A DNA stretch of 64,000 nt from JABDBE01 sp049585795 (GTDB lineage Bacteria > Acidobacteriota > Terriglobia > Terriglobales > Acidobacteriaceae), in NCBI GenBank assembly GCA_049585795.1, contig JBAVAQ010000034.1, positions 1-64,000 on the forward strand. Direction: 5' to 3'. The number at the start of each line of letters is the position of its first letter. The stretch's first letter is position 1. Shown here in pieces: positions 61,513-64,000 of the stretch. Both the position numbers and the translations under genes were made by a program. Under the pieces are notes generated by a model. It saw only the letters and a program-made list of their open reading frames with translations. It did no database searches and had not been told where the DNA came from.

Positions 61513-64000
61513 TTAAGCTACCTGTTTGTCTCGTTCTTTTTGGCCAAACCCGCCGGTTCTGCCCCCCGCCAGAAGTTGCTCCCCATCCAGCCGGCCGAAA
61601 ATCTCAATCAGTTTGCCCACCAGACCGGTCCAACCCGTCTGGTGGCTGGCTCCCAAGCCCGCGCCGTTGTCTCCGTGGAAGTATTCGTAGAACAGGATGT
61701 AATCCTTCCAATTCGGATCCGTGTGAAATTTCTCAGTCCCACCGTAGACCGGCCTTCGGCCGGAGCTATCGCGCAGGAAAATTCTCGTTAGCCGGTTGGA
61801 AATTTCGCGAGCAACCTCAAACAGATTCATCCGCTTGCCCGAGCCCGTCGGACACTCGATCGTGAAGTCGTCGCCGTAATAAAGGTAGTACGACAACAGG
61901 GCACGAATCAGCAGCACGTTCACGGGCATCCAGACCGGCCCGCGCCAGTTGGAGTTCCCGCCGAACATACCGGTGTCGGATTCAGCCGGAAGATAATTGA
62001 CACGATATTCAGTTCCCCCCACATCAAGGATGTAGGGGTGATCAGCATGGAAGCGCGAAAGCGCCCGGATGCCATAGGGACTTAAGAATTCATTCTCATC
62101 CAGCATGCGGGAGAGAATTCGGCGCAGCCGTTCCGGATTCACCAAAGCAACAATACCGCGTTCACCGTACCCAAGATGCCTAGGTCCCGTGGGATGAATG
62201 CTATCCCGAAGTTCAGGTCTGCGTCGCAAGCGCTCGTACAGAACTTCCGCTACCCGCGGCACGCGTTCGCGTTGCCAGGGTTCGACGACGGTAGTGGCGC
62301 AGATGGGCAGCAAACCTACCATGGAGCGAACCTTGAGCCGGCTTGCGCTGCCATCCGGGAGCCGCAGAACGTCATAGTAGAAACCATCTTCTTCATCCCA
62401 CATGCCACCGGGTCCGGTGTGATTCATGGCGTTGGCGATCATGAGGAAGTGGTCAGCGAATTTGATTGCCATGTCTTCGAAAAATGAATCGTGGGCGGCC
62501 AGTTCGACGCTGATCTCAAGCATATTCTGGCAGAACAAGGAAACCCACGCGGTACCATCGGCCTGCTCCAGATGGCCTCCGGTAGGCAATGGAGCGCTTC
62601 GGTCAAAAACACCGATATTATCCAGCCCCAGAAACCCCCCTTCGAAAAGGTTTTTGCCGAAACGGTCTTTGCGGTTCACCCACCAACTGAAATTCAGCAT
62701 CAGCTTCGCGAACGACCGCTTGAGAAATTGCAGATCACCTTCGCCCCGAAGCGCCTGCTCGGTCCGGTACAAGAAGATCGTTGCCCATGCATGAACGGGC
62801 GGATTTACGTCGCTGAAGTTCCATTCGTACGCTGGAATCTGACCGGTCGGATGCAAAAAAAACTCCCGCAACATCAAATCGAGCTGTTCCTTCGCGAAGT
62901 CTACGTCAACCGCGGACAGCGCGATGGCATGAAAGGCCAGGTCCCATGCGGCATACCACGGATACTCCCACTTATCCGGCATCGAAATGACGTGTTCATT
63001 CACCATGTGCGCCCAGTCGCTGTTCCGCATTGGCTTGCGGCCCGGCTGCATCGGATCTTCGCCATGTTCCACCAGCCATTTGTCCACGTCGAAACCAAAG
63101 TATTGTTTGCTCCATAGCATTCCGGCCATCGCCTGGCGCATGACTCGGGCTTCGTCTTCGGTCACTCGTTTGGGCGTAATTGCTTGATAGAACTGGTCAG
63201 CCTCCCGCCTGCGGGCCTGCATGATTTCCCCAAATTGCTTGAACGGGTCGCCCATTTCCGCGGGTGCCAGGTCACTCAAGCGCACGCGGAAGGTAACGCT
63301 TTTGCCCGCGCCCACACTGCTTTGGTAGTGGGCCGCCGCTTTCGTTCCCGTGTGCTCAGGATTGACCGCATCGGGTTTCCCGTGAATCACACTGTTCCCA
63401 ACCCCATCCTTCACATACGGGGTGGCATTGGGCGTAGCGAAAAGCCGCTCGTTGTTCGTCTCATTTTCCGTGAACAGCAGCGGAACGGATCCTTCGCAGT
63501 ACAAATAGCGCTCACCCAGTTCCATGTGTGACGCAGCCACCGTGGGGGAGCCATTCGTGGCGGTGATCTGCCTCAAGGACGGCCGGGGAGTGCCGGGCCA
63601 CCATGCCCAGGTGTTGCGGAACCATAACGTCGGCAGAACGTGGATTGTCGCGGCCTCGGGCCCACGATTGTAAACGGTGATCTGAACAAGAATATCTTCC
63701 GCAGTCTGCTTGGCATACTCCACGAAGACATCGAAGTAGCGATCATCATTGAAAATACCGGTATCCAGCAGCTCGTATTCCATATCGGCACGCGTGCGCC
63801 GTTTGCTTGTTGCAACCAGATCGTCATAAGGAAAGGCCGCCTGCGGATACTTGTAGAGGTACTTCATGTACGAATGGGTTGGGGTGCTGTCGAGGTAAAA
63901 GTAATATTCCTTGACATCCTCGCCATGATTGCTCTCGCTGTTGGTAAGTCCGAAGAGGCGCTCTTTTAAGATTGGATCCGTGCCATTCCACAGTGCAACG
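61513..64000 (-). CDS. GH63/MGH1-like glycoside hydrolase, N terminus outside window
   Basis: The open frame runs to the window edge; at least 828 residues are present. The visible start at 63867 is internal: the frame continues upstream with PILKERLFGLTN, HGEDVKEYYFYLDSTPTHSY. Core motifs: WEYPWYAAWDLAFHAIALS (likely catalytic acid Asp), NFSDVNPPVHAWATIFLYR, WRGPVWMPVNVLLIRALLSY and FYEYFHGDNGAGLGASHQTG near the C terminus. Known relatives are glucosidases acting on small alpha-linked glycosides in the MGH1-type (alpha/alpha)6 barrel. No operator nearby; its promoter lies outside the window. Confidence 0.88.
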   Translation of the reverse strand, partial: VALWNGTDPILKERLFGLTNSESNHGEDVKEYYFYLDSTPTHSYMKYLYKYPQAAFPYDDLVATSKRRTRADMEYELLDTGIFNDDRYFDVFVEYAKQTAEDILVQITVYNRGPEAATIHVLPTLWFRNTWAWWPGTPRPSLRQITATNGSPTVAASHMELGERYLYCEGSVPLLFTENETNNERLFATPNATPYVKDGVGNSVIHGKPDAVNPEHTGTKAAAHYQSSVGAGKSVTFRVRLSDLAPAEMGDPFKQFGEIMQARRREADQFYQAITPKRVTEDEARVMRQAMAGMLWSKQYFGFDVDKWLVEHGEDPMQPGRKPMRNSDWAHMVNEHVISMPDKWEYPWYAAWDLAFHAIALSAVDVDFAKEQLDLMLREFFLHPTGQIPAYEWNFSDVNPPVHAWATIFLYRTEQALRGEGDLQFLKRSFAKLMLNFSWWVNRKDRFGKNLFEGGFLGLDNIGVFDRSAPLPTGGHLEQADGTAWVSLFCQNMLEISVELAAHDSFFEDMAIKFADHFLMIANAMNHTGPGGMWDEEDGFYYDVLRLPDGSASRLKVRSMVGLLPICATTVVEPWQRERVPRVAEVLYERLRRRPELRDSIHPTGPRHLGYGERGIVALVNPERLRRILSRMLDENEFLSPYGIRALSRFHADHPYILDVGGTEYRVNYLPAESDTGMFGGNSNWRGPVWMPVNVLLIRALLSYYLYYGDDFTIECPTGSGKRMNLFEVAREISNRLTRIFLRDSSGRRPVYGGTEKFHTDPNWKDYILFYEYFHGDNGAGLGASHQTGWTGLVGKLIEIFGRLDGEQLLAGGRTGGFGQKERDKQVA

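Overview
The window looks like a chromosomal segment of an Acidobacteriota bacterium, most likely class Terriglobia. The grounds are family content, not a database match: Ser/Thr kinases with TolB-like plus TPR tails, paired DUF3300/DUF2950 genes, M1-type peptidases, HisKA_3/NarL signalling, and moderately high GC with strong Shine-Dalgarno sites. I see no rRNA, tRNA, CRISPR array, prophage or transposase.

Layout. 0-5 kb: a truncated SPFH-type membrane protein with a small membrane partner, an integral membrane protein and a large M1 metallopeptidase, then 1.2 kb with little in it. 5-12 kb: envelope genes on the minus strand (beta-barrel, OmpA-like protein, DUF2950 lipoprotein, DUF3300 protein, secreted unknowns, membrane protein). 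12-21 kb: Ser/Thr kinase, formylglycine-generating enzyme, an OprB porin remnant, a DUF1622/TRIC channel/DUF202 operon, DUF1232 and YXWGXW proteins. 21-30 kb: sulfatase block, with two Cys-type sulfatases, a radical-SAM sulfatase maturase, a SYLF protein and a methyltransferase. 30-50 kb: a receiver-MEDS protein, a second DUF3300/DUF2950 pair, many outer-membrane barrels, a second OmpA paralogue, a receiver-HATPase protein and a candidate small RNA. 50-62 kb: two NarX-type sensor kinases, one NarL-type regulator, stand-alone receivers, a glycine-zipper protein and a third OmpA paralogue. The window ends inside a GH63/MGH1-like glycoside hydrolase.

The main observation is regulatory. A 16-bp palindrome, CTGTCA-N4-TGACAG, occurs about 24 times between 5.8 and 61.4 kb, upstream of nearly every operon there. 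Seven copies match in all 12 arm positions. In 18 of the 24 a -10-like hexamer TAnnnT lies 23 or 24 bp from the gene-proximal end of the palindrome, while the -35 position is poorly conserved apart from its first T. This is the geometry of an activator bound just upstream of a weak -35 (centre near -43). The window therefore appears to hold a physically clustered, co-activated regulon of about 56 kb: cell-envelope proteins, sulfatases with both known maturation systems, channels and signalling proteins. One copy drives no visible gene but a hairpin-rich stretch ending in a T-run, a candidate regulon small RNA.

How the parts may work together (inference). The two sensor kinases share a closely similar PAS domain and both have HisKA_3 transmitters. 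The NarL-type regulator at 52326-52970 is the only protein in the window with a DNA-binding domain I can recognise, and it lies downstream of a palindrome-driven gene pair. It is the best local candidate for the activator, although a CRP/FNR-type protein encoded elsewhere fits the palindrome equally well. All coordinates, spacings and motif counts were read by eye.
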